Source: an uncultured Prevotellaceae bacterium (GTDB lineage: Bacteria; Bacteroidota; Bacteroidia; Bacteroidales; Bacteroidaceae). Taken from it: a stretch of 64,000 nt of DNA. Each line of letters opens with the position of its first letter. Positions within the stretch are counted from its first letter, which is position 1. This document shows positions 1 through 8,699 of this stretch, piece after piece. The stretch is taken from positions 1-64,000 of the forward strand of contig CAMZCM010000008.1 in NCBI GenBank assembly GCA_947305005.1. Direction: 5' to 3'. The translations under genes were made by a program, and so were the position numbers. The notes under the pieces were generated by a model. That model had not been told where the DNA came from, made no database searches, and saw only the letters and a list, made by a program, of their open reading frames with translations.

Positions 1-172
1 TTTCCGTATAATGTGAAGTCTTGGCTTTTTTTATAGCAGGTGACTTTGAAGAGAAGACTATCTCACGGCTAATCCGATTACCGGCCTGGTCATAGCCGTA
101 ATGAACACTTTGGGCGGAAAGACGATTTGAAGAGAACAGCATCAAGACAATCGCTAACAATATGGCTCTCAT
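1..172 (-). CDS. Secreted YD-repeat (RHS-like) protein, N-terminal part only
   Basis: The frame opens at an ATG at 172 (minus strand) and runs off the left edge of the window without a stop, so only about 57 residues are visible. It begins with a charged residue, a hydrophobic stretch and a likely signal-peptidase site after LSAQ. The segment that follows, YGYDQAGNRISREIV, is the YD-type motif (Y-D-x-x-G-N-R) seen in RHS/YD-repeat proteins and in small Bacteroidetes proteins that accompany them. Whether this is a full RHS protein or a short accessory protein cannot be decided from the visible part. It is transcribed away from the glycan gene at 560. Confidence 0.6.
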   Translation of the reverse strand, partial: MRAILLAIVLMLFSSNRLSAQSVHYGYDQAGNRISREIVFSSKSPAIKKAKTSHYTE

Positions 173-559
173 GTGATTAATTTGTAGGTAAAATAGCCAG
201 GAGGTTCTCATAATTATAATGATTTTCCAATCTTAGTAATAAGATTATTAAGTTTTCTTGTCGCAAAGTAATAGCATTGCTCTGAAACCGCCAAATAAAT
301 ATCTAACAATTTTCATTTCTGACGTTTTGAAAGGCTCAATTTTGTATCATCTATATACTTCTGATACAACAACTTACAAACACTTTTTAAAGATTCTTTA
401 AAAATGGAAATTACCCATAAAAACGGCTTTATCTTCATGAGTATGCTCCCCTTTCTCTCACTTTTTCCCCGATTTTATGAGGGCTTACGGATTATTTGTG
501 TATCTTTGCAGCCGTAAAGCTGCGAACCTAAAACAACTAATAACAACTACAACAAGACT
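173..559. other. Intergenic region between divergent genes
   Basis: This stretch lies between the partial minus-strand gene and the plus-strand glycan gene. It is AT-rich. Apart from the -7 box at 501-508 on the plus strand I see no gene, repeat or clear operator in it. Confidence 0.5.
501..508 (+). promoter_or_regulatory. Bacteroidetes -7 box before the 1809-residue glycan gene
   Basis: TATCTTTG matches the Bacteroidetes -7 consensus TAnnTTTG and is followed by GCAGCCG. This places transcription start near 514, about 45 bases before the ATG at 560. No good -33 TTTG-type element is visible at the usual 19-21 base spacing, so activation by a regulator is plausible. Confidence 0.5.
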
Positions 560-3500
560 ATGGAAAAGAAGATATTCTTAATGCTTGCTCTGCTCTGCAC
601 ACTCCTGCAGGGGGCTTGGACGCAGGAGCAAAGCTCAGCAAATATTGTGGCCGAAGAGGGCGCTTGGTGCTGGTTTGCTGACCCGCGTGCACTGCATTAT
701 GAGAACTCCACAGGCACCATCAACGCTACTTACCTTGGCTACATCGATGTTCATGGAAACGTGAAAGCCACGCAGTATGACTGGATCAAGAAGCGTAAGA
801 CAGATGTGCTCATCCGCAGCTACTTCCAGCCTGACGACCATAACAATCCTACCTTTGTGGTGCTGCCCGACGAGCGTGTGATGATTTTCTACACCCGTCA
901 CACGGATGAGCCCAAGATATGGTATCGCGTCTCGCGTAAGCCAGGCGACATCACGGCATTGGGTGATGAGAAATATCTAGCGACAGCCAACAACACCACC
1001 TATCCCTCCCCCTTCATCCTTTCTGATGACCCGCAGCACATCTACCTCTGCTGGCGCGGCATCAACTGGCATCCCACTATCGCCCGCATCACAATTCCAG
1101 ACAGCGATGACAACTGCCACTTCGACTTCGGGCCCAAGCAGATTGTGCAAAGCACAGGTGCTCGTCCTTACGCCAAATATCAGAGCAACGGCAAGGACAA
1201 GATTTTCCTCTCCTATACCACAGGGCATCCTGACAACGAGATGCCTGATTGGCTTTACTTTAACGTCATCGACATCAACGAAGGCAACGGCCCCATCCTG
1301 CGTGACCTCAATGGTAAGCAGCTGAAAAAGATTGCCGACGGGACTTTCAGTGTCGAAAAGAGTGACAGCTATGCCAACAACTACGCCGCAACCATCGTGG
1401 ACAAAACAGCAGGCATCCGTAACTGGCTGTGGCAGGTGGCCATCGACACAGACGGCAACCCCGTCATCGCTTATCCTCATATCGATGATGCCAAGACGAC
1501 ACATGTCTATTGGTATGCCCGCTGGACAGGCTCGGCATGGAAGAATGTGAAGGTGGCCAGCGCAGGACATGCCTTCCACCAGAACTGGAACCAGACAGAG
1601 CGTTGCTATAGTGGAGGCATGAGTCTTGACCCAGACAATATCAATGATCTCTATTTGAGTATTCCCACAAAAGACGGCGCTTTCAACAAGGACGGCATCT
1701 ATGAGATCTGGCGCTACACCATTGCCGACGATGGTTCTGTCAGCGCTGGCGAACAGATTACACATAACTCCGTGAAGAACAATATCCGTCCCTTCGTCAT
1801 CCCTGGCTCCAAGAGCTCACCCATGCGTCTTGGCTGGATGAATGGTGACTACTACTATTGGATGGTCAACAAGAACTACCCAAAAGGCTACCCGACGGAC
1901 TTGCGTGTGGATTACGATTGGGAGGAGGAAAAAGATGAAAACTCTGCAGAGATTGTCAGCAGAAGCTTACCATCAAGTGGTGGCAGCATCTCCATCGGTT
2001 TATCCATGAACGCTGATCACTATGAAGGGATTTTGTGGAGCAGCGCAGATGAATCAGTGGTCTATGCTTTGAACAGTAGCACTTTATATCCGGAGCTTAC
2101 CATCAATGGCGTGACCTACAAGAGTCAGAACAAGTTGCTCACCAGTGACGGATGGGCTACAGCCAGCACAGGTACCAACGGTGATAATCACCCCACGAAA
2201 CTCACTACGTGGGTCTTCACCCTTACGTATGACGGCCACACCCTCACCACCTATCGCGATGGCTTTGTAGATCAAGTGATAGATCTTGAAGGGTTTAAAA
2301 TCGACCTCTTCTCGGCCCTCGCTGGTAGTCATGAAGCTCTTCTCCATAAAGCATACGAGCGTCCTCTTACTCCCCTGGAGGTGCAAAGTGTTGTGACGTC
2401 TCTTAAAGAGGGAATGCGCGAGAAACTCAACCTTCGTTTGCCTAAAGGAGTCCAGAATGGAGATTTCGAGGGTAGCTACAAGCCCATGGAGAATAGTGGT
2501 GTGAGCAATGACCGCGCTATCTATGTGCCAGAGGGTTGGAACATAGAGCGAGCCAGTAGCAATGAGAACGATCTTACGGCCCTGAAGACTGGCGATCTTT
2601 ACTTCAGCGACTTCTTTGGTTCTTTGGCCAAACCCGAAACCAATGGTGCGCAGACATATTGGATTCGCCAGAAATGGGGCACATCTACGCTCACCCTCTG
2701 GCAGAAGATGCTGCTACCAGAGGGCAAATACCAACTCACTTGCAATCTCTGGAAGAGCGGTCTCGGCGGCGATGCCAAAGTGAGCATCGTCACAGAGGGG
2801 GGAACCACTATCACCTCACCAACGCTTGAGAACATGACAGCGTGGCAGACCATCAGCCTTGACTTCGAGAGCGATGGTAACGCTGCTACAACCATACAGC
2901 TCATTGCGAACCATAACTCCGACGGAAGTGAGAAAATCATTGGCTGGGACAATGTCGTCATCACCAAAAAGGAAGGCACCGACCCGCAGCCGGGACCTTC
3001 AGAGTCTTTCAACTTCCGTCTGCGTAACAGCTTGGGCTTCGACCGTACAGCGGAGACGGTAGAGGTGACAGTCCCTGAAGATACCGACCCCACCGTTAGC
3101 ACACTGACCGATGAGGACGGAAATATCATACCTTTCGAAGTCGTGGGCACAACGGCAATACGTTTCCAAGCGAGCCTGACAGCAGGAACAACCAAGGGTT
3201 ATGCCTTAGCAGCAGGAACACCTATGACTCCTACGAAGCTTACATATGCTGCCGTGAAGTCACCGACATCACGAGCTGATATCGCTTGGGAAAACGACCT
3301 CTCAGCCTACCGAATGTACTCAGAGAAACTACTCTCCACAGAAGCCAATACAGCACAAGGTGTGGATGTCTGGTCGAAGAAACTGGCCACTCCCATCGTT
3401 GATGCGATGTACAATCTTTCCAACTATCACAACGAAAGCCAGTATGGCGTGGATGCTTACTCGGTCAACGGCAAGCGACTCGGCTGCGGAGGTGTGGCAG

Positions 3501-5989
3501 TAGTAGAGAATGGGCATCTCGTCATGCACAATCCTTATAATAAGTGCGATATCACCACCAATGGTGCCCTCGCCTCAGCCTTCACCCTTACATATAATAA
3601 CGTTAGTGCCGGCGGTCAGAGCTATACCGAGACACTGAGCGTGGAGACACAAGCAGGAGCATTGCTCAACCGTGGAACCGTTCGCCTTGATGGAGCCGCA
3701 GGAACGGTGCGCCTCGCGGTGGCTCTTTATCAACATACAGATATGAGTCATACCGTTGATGGAGTGGCATTTACAGGGGAACAAGGCCTCATCGGCTGGG
3801 CTGACAACAAAAGTGAGGGCAGCGTCACGAGCGCTAATGCCCGCTTCTTCCAGGGCGCTTACGTGCCAGCCGAGGCGAATCCCCGTACAGAGGTCATCGA
3901 CAACCATCTCTGTCTGACTTTCGACTACACCGTAGGCACGGAGCAGACCTTCTATTTCGGAGCAGGATGGAATATCTTCCCTGCCGGGAGTTATGCTACG
4001 GACGATGACTGGTTCGATGCCTTGGTGCAGTTCCGCGATAAGGTTCTCTCGCCGCTCAGCGCAACAAGCATGACAGAACTGCCCACGATGGCCAATGTCA
4101 TCAATATCCTCAATACCGTCAACCAGACATGGCAGGAGAAGAACCCCTCACACGGCGACTACTTCTGGAACAGAGCCGTATATCACATCGGAAATATGGC
4201 TGCTTACGAGGCCACAGGCGATGGCGTCTATCGTGACTTCTCCACAGCATGGGCTACCAAAAACAACTGGTGGGGAGCTACAGGAACCAACAAGGCTAAC
4301 TGGAAGTATAAGAACTACGGCGAAGGGGCTGATTATGTTCTCTTCGGTGACAATCAGGTTTGCTTCCAAGTGTATGCAGACCTCTATAACCTTGACGCTA
4401 CACCCGACGAGACCAAGCTCGCCCGTGTTCTTGAAGTCATGGACTATGAGATCTCTACCTCCGCTGTCGATTACCTCTGGTGGGTCGATGGCCTGTTCAT
4501 GGTAATGCCCATCATGACCAAGCTCTACAATATTACCGGCAACCAGACTTATCTGGACAAGATGTACCAGTATTGGCAATACGCCAACAGCATCATGTAT
4601 GACACAGAGACTGGACTTTACTTCCGTGATGCCAAGTATGTCTATCCTGCTCACAAAACGAATAGTGGCAAGAAGGACTTCTGGGCACGTGGTGACGGAT
4701 GGATCTTCGCTGCCTTCGCAAAGGTGCTCAATGAACTGCCGATAACCGATAGCCATCGCGATGAGTACATCGCCTATTACCGACGTCTCGCCGCCGCCCT
4801 CAAAGACTGCCAGCAGACGGAGGGCTATTGGACACGCTCGCTTCTCGATCCCGCACAGGCTCCAGGCTACGAGACCTCTGGCACTGCACTTAACACCTTT
4901 GCATACGCTTGGGGCATACGCAACGGCATACTTGATGAGGTGGAATACGGACAGACACTGGAGCGCGCTTGGCGTTATCTATCCACCATTGCTCTCCAAG
5001 CGGACGGCACAGTGGGTTATATTCAGCCCATTGGCGAGAGCGCAAGTCCTAACACCACTGTCAATGCGTCGAGCTATCACGACTTCGGCGTAGGCGCCTA
5101 CCTCCTCGCTGCTGCTGAGATGAGCCGTCTGGCTGTGGGCGAAGCTGTAAAACCGCACCTTCGTCTCTCTGGCGTCACTTTGGCCAACGCAACAGAAATG
5201 CTCATCCGCTTCAACCTTCAGCCTGATGCCACTGAGGCTGCCAATGTCGCCAACTATACCATCGACGGGCAACCTATTGCAGGACAGGCCGTCGTCAATG
5301 CCGACGGCTCCGTCACCATCACCCTCGACGAAGCGCTTGACTATGGTCGCTATACCATCGCTGCCGCCAATATTCACAGTGCCGACGGTGGCGAGATGCT
5401 GGCTGGCCAAGAGCGGCTGGTGATTCTCACGGTGCCCCTTGATGAACCTCAAAAAGGCATCACGATTACCGCCGAAGGTTCACAGTCAGGTAACCCATAC
5501 AGCAATGTCAACGATGGCTCGCTCAACACACGCTGGAGCTACGAAGGAAAGAACAAATGGATACGTTTTAACCTCGGAGAAATCAAGGAGGTTTATGCTG
5601 TAGATGTAGCCTTCTACAATGGTAGCGAACGTGTGTTCTATTTTAAGATTCAAACCTCCACGAATGGCAGCACATGGACGGATGCCACTGGCGATCTCGT
5701 ATCCAGTGGTATGACAAATGAGCTGGAGCGTTATGCCTTCACTCCCGTTAATGCACGTTATGTCCGTCTGCTCTGCTCAGGCAACTCCACCAACAACTGG
5801 AACAGCCCGACAGAGATTCGTATTCGCTATAATACGCCTGATGGCATCCTCCCAATCGACATTGCTGACTCCGATGCACCAGTCTTCGATCTCAGCGGAC
5901 GTCGAGTAGCCACTTCCACCAAAGAGTTGCATCAAGTCCATCGTAAAGGCATCTTCCTCATTTCAGGACACAAGGTCGTTGTACGTTAA
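560..5989 (+). CDS. Multidomain polysaccharide lyase-like / GH105 protein
   Basis: An 1809-residue exported protein with a signal peptide of about 21 residues (cut near GAWTQ). Domains in order are a BNR_4-type propeller (about 25-440); a LamG-like beta-sandwich (about 460-625) ending in a typical ERPLTPLEV segment; a carbohydrate-binding-like sandwich (about 628-800); a DUF4861-like domain (about 813-1145); a GH105-type alpha/alpha barrel (about 1170-1530); an Ig-like domain; an F5/8C discoidin domain (about 1630-1760); and a sorting-like tail (VFDLSGRRV ... GHKVVVR). GH105 marks are WWVDGLFM with the probable catalytic Asp1310, and FWARGDGW near 1381. GH105 enzymes remove the unsaturated uronic acid left by lyases. 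BNR_4 propellers include ulvan and rhamnose-glucuronate lyases and a rhamnosidase family. The protein may therefore combine cleavage with clearing of the product; substrate is inferred only (rhamnoglucuronan, rhamnogalacturonan or arabinogalactan side chains). Confidence 0.75.
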   Translation: MEKKIFLMLALLCTLLQGAWTQEQSSANIVAEEGAWCWFADPRALHYENSTGTINATYLGYIDVHGNVKATQYDWIKKRKTDVLIRSYFQPDDHNNPTFVVLPDERVMIFYTRHTDEPKIWYRVSRKPGDITALGDEKYLATANNTTYPSPFILSDDPQHIYLCWRGINWHPTIARITIPDSDDNCHFDFGPKQIVQSTGARPYAKYQSNGKDKIFLSYTTGHPDNEMPDWLYFNVIDINEGNGPILRDLNGKQLKKIADGTFSVEKSDSYANNYAATIVDKTAGIRNWLWQVAIDTDGNPVIAYPHIDDAKTTHVYWYARWTGSAWKNVKVASAGHAFHQNWNQTERCYSGGMSLDPDNINDLYLSIPTKDGAFNKDGIYEIWRYTIADDGSVSAGEQITHNSVKNNIRPFVIPGSKSSPMRLGWMNGDYYYWMVNKNYPKGYPTDLRVDYDWEEEKDENSAEIVSRSLPSSGGSISIGLSMNADHYEGILWSSADESVVYALNSSTLYPELTINGVTYKSQNKLLTSDGWATASTGTNGDNHPTKLTTWVFTLTYDGHTLTTYRDGFVDQVIDLEGFKIDLFSALAGSHEALLHKAYERPLTPLEVQSVVTSLKEGMREKLNLRLPKGVQNGDFEGSYKPMENSGVSNDRAIYVPEGWNIERASSNENDLTALKTGDLYFSDFFGSLAKPETNGAQTYWIRQKWGTSTLTLWQKMLLPEGKYQLTCNLWKSGLGGDAKVSIVTEGGTTITSPTLENMTAWQTISLDFESDGNAATTIQLIANHNSDGSEKIIGWDNVVITKKEGTDPQPGPSESFNFRLRNSLGFDRTAETVEVTVPEDTDPTVSTLTDEDGNIIPFEVVGTTAIRFQASLTAGTTKGYALAAGTPMTPTKLTYAAVKSPTSRADIAWENDLSAYRMYSEKLLSTEANTAQGVDVWSKKLATPIVDAMYNLSNYHNESQYGVDAYSVNGKRLGCGGVAVVENGHLVMHNPYNKCDITTNGALASAFTLTYNNVSAGGQSYTETLSVETQAGALLNRGTVRLDGAAGTVRLAVALYQHTDMSHTVDGVAFTGEQGLIGWADNKSEGSVTSANARFFQGAYVPAEANPRTEVIDNHLCLTFDYTVGTEQTFYFGAGWNIFPAGSYATDDDWFDALVQFRDKVLSPLSATSMTELPTMANVINILNTVNQTWQEKNPSHGDYFWNRAVYHIGNMAAYEATGDGVYRDFSTAWATKNNWWGATGTNKANWKYKNYGEGADYVLFGDNQVCFQVYADLYNLDATPDETKLARVLEVMDYEISTSAVDYLWWVDGLFMVMPIMTKLYNITGNQTYLDKMYQYWQYANSIMYDTETGLYFRDAKYVYPAHKTNSGKKDFWARGDGWIFAAFAKVLNELPITDSHRDEYIAYYRRLAAALKDCQQTEGYWTRSLLDPAQAPGYETSGTALNTFAYAWGIRNGILDEVEYGQTLERAWRYLSTIALQADGTVGYIQPIGESASPNTTVNASSYHDFGVGAYLLAAAEMSRLAVGEAVKPHLRLSGVTLANATEMLIRFNLQPDATEAANVANYTIDGQPIAGQAVVNADGSVTITLDEALDYGRYTIAAANIHSADGGEMLAGQERLVILTVPLDEPQKGITITAEGSQSGNPYSNVNDGSLNTRWSYEGKNKWIRFNLGEIKEVYAVDVAFYNGSERVFYFKIQTSTNGSTWTDATGDLVSSGMTNELERYAFTPVNARYVRLLCSGNSTNNWNSPTEIRIRYNTPDGILPIDIADSDAPVFDLSGRRVATSTKELHQVHRKGIFLISGHKVVVR

Positions 5990-6005
5990 GTAGATCTCGA
6001 ATGAC

Positions 6006-6040
6006 AAAGGAGCATCCGATGGGGTGCTCCTTTTGTTTTT
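6006..6040 (+). terminator. Rho-independent terminator after the 1809-residue gene
   Basis: AAAGGAGCATCC pairs with GGGTGCTCCTTT across a four-base loop, with one G-U wobble, and is followed by a T-rich run. It separates the first glycan gene from the symporter-led cluster, so the two are probably separate transcription units. Confidence 0.8.
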
Positions 6041-6126
6041 CCATTGATAAAATGGGCAAAAAGGGAAATGAGACATTTTTATAATAGTTTGAAACGACGC
6101 TGAAAAAGCTATTGCGCGATTAGCTT

Positions 6127-6134
6127 TACTTTTG
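6127..6134 (+). promoter_or_regulatory. -7 box before the symporter-led xylan cluster
   Basis: TACTTTTG fits TAnnTTTG and is followed by CCG. It lies 66 bases before the ATG at 6200. No convincing -33 element is present at 19-21 bases upstream. Confidence 0.45.
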
Positions 6135-6199
6135 CCGACGAAATCAGGTGCACACGTTGTTTTGGTGCACAATTATAAACTGGCTAATTAGCAATTACA

Positions 6200-7675
6200 A
6201 TGGTTCAAGAAAAAATCTCTTTGCGAGAAAAAGTCGGCTATTCATTGGGCGACGTAGCAGCGAATCTGGTTTTCCAGATGATGATGATTTTCCAGCTGAA
6301 GTTTTACACGGACATCTTCGGGCTGGACGGCGCAGTAGCAGGTTCCGTGCTGCTGATTGCTCGTATCGTGGACGCTTTTGTAGATCCCGCCGTAGGAATT
6401 ATTACCGACCGGACCCAGACCCGATGGGGTAAGTATCGTCCTTGGGTGCTCTGGACGGCCATCCCGTTCTGCGTGTTCTATGTGTTGGCTTTCTATAACC
6501 CCGGCATCGAGGATAAGGGGCTGGTGACCATCTACGCCACCATCTCTTATGTCCTGTTGATGTCGATGTACTCGTTCAACAACACACCCTATTCCGCTCT
6601 CGGCGGCGTGATGACCGGTGATATCCGTGAGCGCACCAGCATCACTTCCATCCGTTTCATCGGCAGCACCATCGCCCAGTTCGTGGTTCAGGGTCTGACA
6701 CTCCCCCTCGTGTCGAAGTTCGGAGGCGAGGATGAAGGTCGTGGCTGGCTCTGCACCATTGGTCTCTATGCTGCCATCTGCCTATTCTGTTTCATCGTCA
6801 CGTTCCTGTCTGCCCGTGAGCGTATCGCTCCACCGCCTCAGCAGGAGATGAATGTGAAAAAGGACGTGAAGGAGTTGTTGTCCAATGTGCCTTGGCGTGC
6901 TATGTTTATCCTAACACTCTTTGTGTTCATCACCTTGGCCATGTGGGGTTCTGCTATGAGCTTCTACTTTCAGAGCTATGTCGATCAAAGCGCACTCTTT
7001 GATTTTCTTGACAGCTTAGGTCTTGTCAAGCCCGAGGGCGAAGGTGCCGTACTGTTGACTACCTTCAACCTGATTGCCCACAGCGAGGCTGATGCCTATG
7101 CCATCGGTTTCTCCCTGTTCAACATGACGGGCGCTTTGGTACAATTCGCCGGCGTTATTCTCCTTTCCAATTTCCTGGCCAACCTCTATGGCAAGAAACG
7201 GACGTTCATCGTCTGTCTTTCACTGACGGTGATCTTCACTGCTCTCTTCTGGCTCCCCGGTCCTCAGGATGTGAGCTCGATGTTTGTGCTCTGCATCTTG
7301 AAGTCGCTGGCTTATGCGCCCACAGTGCCTCTGTTATGGGCCATGATTGGCGACGTAGCCGACCATATCGAGTATGTCAACCATCGCCGTGCCACCGGTT
7401 TCTGTTTCTCCGGTGTTGTCTTTGCGCTGAAAGCTGGCTTAGGCTTGGGCGGCGCTTTCGCAGGTCTCATCCTCTCAGGCTTTGGCTATATCTCAGGTTC
7501 CGGTCTCTTACAGAGCGAGACGGCTGTGACAGGCATCCGCCTCTCGGCCAGCCTCGTTCCCGCCGCACTCTTCGCAGTCGGTGTAATCGCCCTGTTGTTC
7601 TATCCCATTTCCAAAGACTTTAACGAACAGATGCAGGCAGAATTGGCTGCCCGCCGTGCAGAAGCTAAATCCTAA
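6200..7675 (+). CDS. GPH-family sugar:cation symporter (XynD-like)
   Basis: A 491-residue inner-membrane protein with about twelve hydrophobic segments, of the glycoside-pentoside-hexuronide:cation symporter family (MelB/XynP-like). The N-terminal part has the family layout: KVGYSLGDVAANLVF, then FVDPAVGIITDRTQTRWGKYRPW, where the Asp and the D-R-T-x-T-R-x-G-K-x-R-P-W loop are typical. It probably imports xylose, arabinose or short xylo-oligosaccharides with a cation. It is followed 51 bases later by a cytoplasmic GH43. A symporter next to a GH43 is the arrangement of xynD/xynB in Prevotella bryantii, as I recall it. An internal stretch around residues 255-310 is longer than in simple relatives. 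Family is firm; substrate is inferred from neighbours. Confidence 0.85.
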   Translation: MVQEKISLREKVGYSLGDVAANLVFQMMMIFQLKFYTDIFGLDGAVAGSVLLIARIVDAFVDPAVGIITDRTQTRWGKYRPWVLWTAIPFCVFYVLAFYNPGIEDKGLVTIYATISYVLLMSMYSFNNTPYSALGGVMTGDIRERTSITSIRFIGSTIAQFVVQGLTLPLVSKFGGEDEGRGWLCTIGLYAAICLFCFIVTFLSARERIAPPPQQEMNVKKDVKELLSNVPWRAMFILTLFVFITLAMWGSAMSFYFQSYVDQSALFDFLDSLGLVKPEGEGAVLLTTFNLIAHSEADAYAIGFSLFNMTGALVQFAGVILLSNFLANLYGKKRTFIVCLSLTVIFTALFWLPGPQDVSSMFVLCILKSLAYAPTVPLLWAMIGDVADHIEYVNHRRATGFCFSGVVFALKAGLGLGGAFAGLILSGFGYISGSGLLQSETAVTGIRLSASLVPAALFAVGVIALLFYPISKDFNEQMQAELAARRAEAKS

Positions 7676-7726
7676 ACTTTCCGCTCGAGCATGCTCGCTT
7701 GACACTTCAAGAACTTTCAACTAAAT

Positions 7727-8674
7727 ATGCGTTACCTATTTCCTTCCGATTTTATGGCAGACCCTTCGGGTCATGTCTTTGGCGACCGCCTGTATATTTA
7801 TCCTTCCCACGATCGTGAAAGTGGGATTCCCGAAAACGATAATGGCGACCATTTTGATATGCGCGACTATCATGTGCTTTGTCTGGACGATCCTGATCAG
7901 GCAGAGGCTACAGACCTCGGTAAGATTCTGGATGTAGATGATATCGCCTGGGCTGGCAGACAGCTGTGGGACAATGACGTCGTGGAAAAGAACGGACGTT
8001 ATTATCTCATCTATTGCCTGAAAGATAAGAACGATGTGTTCCATTTGGGCGTAGCCGTTGCTGATCGTCCCGATGGACCGTTCACTCCCTTTGCTGATCC
8101 CATCCGTGGCAGCTATTCCATCGATCCTTGTGCCTTCAAGGATGACGACGGTGAAGTGTATGTCTATTTCGGAGGTCTCTGGGGCGGACAACTGCAGCGC
8201 TATCGCGACAACCGTGCCTTAGAGAGCGCTATCCTACCGGAAGGTGGAGAAGACGCCCTTCCCTCACGTGTCGTAAGAATGACAGCCGATGTGACCCAGT
8301 TCGCTGAGGAACCGAAGCCCGTCGTCATCGTGGACGACGAAGGTAATCCTCTGAAGGCTAATGACCCGCACCGTTTCTTTGAAGCTTCATGGATGCACAA
8401 ACACAACGATATATATTATTTCAGTTATTCCACAGGTGATAGTCACTTACTCTGTTATGCGACAAGCAACTCTCCTTACGGACCTTTCCGTTTCCGGGGC
8501 GAGCTGTTGCAGCCTGTGGTCGGCTGGACAACCCACCATAGCATTGTTGAATGGCGTGGCCGTTGCTTCCTGTTACATCATGACAGCCAGCCTTCAGGTG
8601 GTCGTACCTGGCTGCGCAGCGTGAAGATTGCAGAGCTGGAATACGATACAGATGGAAGTCTAAAGCTGAAATAA
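7727..8674 (+). CDS. Cytoplasmic GH43 beta-xylosidase/arabinofuranosidase (XynB-like)
   Basis: A 315-residue single-domain GH43 five-bladed propeller with no signal peptide, so it should act inside the cell on imported oligosaccharides. The GH43 triad is readable: Asp12 in FMADPSG (general base), Asp133 in SIDPCAF (pKa modulator) and Glu219 in FFEASW (general acid). The N-terminal start MRYLFPSDFMADP and its size resemble the Prevotella XynB enzymes, which release xylose from xylo-oligosaccharides. It follows the symporter gene in the same direction. The 51-base gap contains a 12-base palindrome (CGAGCATGCTCG, 7686-7697) that could form a small hairpin. Activity as beta-xylosidase is likely; arabinofuranosidase activity is possible. 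Confidence 0.85.
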   Translation: MRYLFPSDFMADPSGHVFGDRLYIYPSHDRESGIPENDNGDHFDMRDYHVLCLDDPDQAEATDLGKILDVDDIAWAGRQLWDNDVVEKNGRYYLIYCLKDKNDVFHLGVAVADRPDGPFTPFADPIRGSYSIDPCAFKDDDGEVYVYFGGLWGGQLQRYRDNRALESAILPEGGEDALPSRVVRMTADVTQFAEEPKPVVIVDDEGNPLKANDPHRFFEASWMHKHNDIYYFSYSTGDSHLLCYATSNSPYGPFRFRGELLQPVVGWTTHHSIVEWRGRCFLLHHDSQPSGGRTWLRSVKIAELEYDTDGSLKLK

Positions 8675-8699
8675 TAATCTTTGAAAACATCACAGAACA

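Noticed and set aside
977-1765. Long minus-strand open frame opposite the 1809-residue gene
   Set aside because: It has no recognisable domain, lies fully inside a well-supported gene, and its composition follows from the codon bias of the other strand.
560-1880. Sialidase for the N-terminal propeller of the 1809-residue protein
   Set aside because: The BNR_4-type sequence lacks the repeated S-x-D-x-G-x-T-W Asp boxes of sialidases, and the linked GH105 points to uronic-acid chemistry.
7686-7697. CGAGCATGCTCG palindrome between symporter and GH43 as a terminator
   Set aside because: No T-run follows and the downstream gene is in the same direction with a short gap, so it is more likely an incidental or minor hairpin.
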